Positions 6,841 through 6,845 of a DNA stretch of 6,845 nucleotides are shown one piece after another. The position numbers and the translations under genes are program-made. The notes under the pieces are model-generated. The model ran no database searches and was not told the origin of the DNA. It was given only the letters and a program-made list of their open reading frames with translations. Each line of letters begins with the position of its first letter. Within the stretch, counting starts at the first letter, position 1. The DNA is from Polaribacter sp. (GTDB lineage Bacteria; Bacteroidota; Bacteroidia; Flavobacteriales; Flavobacteriaceae). The DNA is taken from assembly GCA_029248845.1 (NCBI GenBank), contig JAQWIO010000107.1, forward strand, positions 1 through 6,845. Reading direction: 5' to 3'.

Positions 6841-6845
6841 TTTTT

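Overview
The window is a compact, AT-rich piece of bacterial chromosome. It most likely comes from a marine-type Flavobacteriaceae (Bacteroidota), close to Polaribacter or Tenacibaculum; the genus is an inference. The evidence is a C-terminal type IX secretion sorting domain, which is essentially restricted to Bacteroidota. In addition, the DXS is short and flavobacterial-looking, the -7 element in front of dxs fits the Bacteroidota TAnnTTTG form, and purine-rich Shine-Dalgarno sites are scarce.

Layout: (1) 1-1669, plus strand, is a DNA polymerase V module. The 3' 94% or so of umuC is cut by the left edge, and 34 bp later comes a complete umuD. The order is umuC then umuD, the reverse of the textbook umuDC arrangement. 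A nearly perfect 26-bp palindrome is centred on the umuD start codon. (2) 1724-2173, minus strand, is tadA, the wobble adenosine deaminase, convergent with umuD. (3) 2282-4051, plus strand, is dxs, the first enzyme of the MEP isoprenoid pathway. It is divergent from tadA across a 108-bp AT-rich spacer holding a good dxs promoter element. (4) 4050-4080 is a strong hairpin with flanking A and T runs, able to terminate transcription in both directions. (5) 4102-6840, minus strand, is a 912-residue secreted sortilin/BNR-type beta-propeller protein with an N-terminal signal peptide and a type A T9SS C-terminal domain. Only 5 bp upstream of its start are visible.

The genes do not form one pathway. 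UmuC and UmuD work together in translesion synthesis after DNA damage. TadA and DXS are housekeeping enzymes. The propeller protein is an accessory exported protein of unknown function. I see no tRNA, rRNA, CRISPR array, insertion sequence or other sign of a mobile element. No stretch over 300 bp lacks a gene, and the longest spacer is 108 bp.

I did not find a clearly new multi-gene system. The item most worth following up is the palindrome over the umuD start together with the inverted umuC-umuD order, which suggests umuD may be controlled separately from umuC, at the DNA or the mRNA level.
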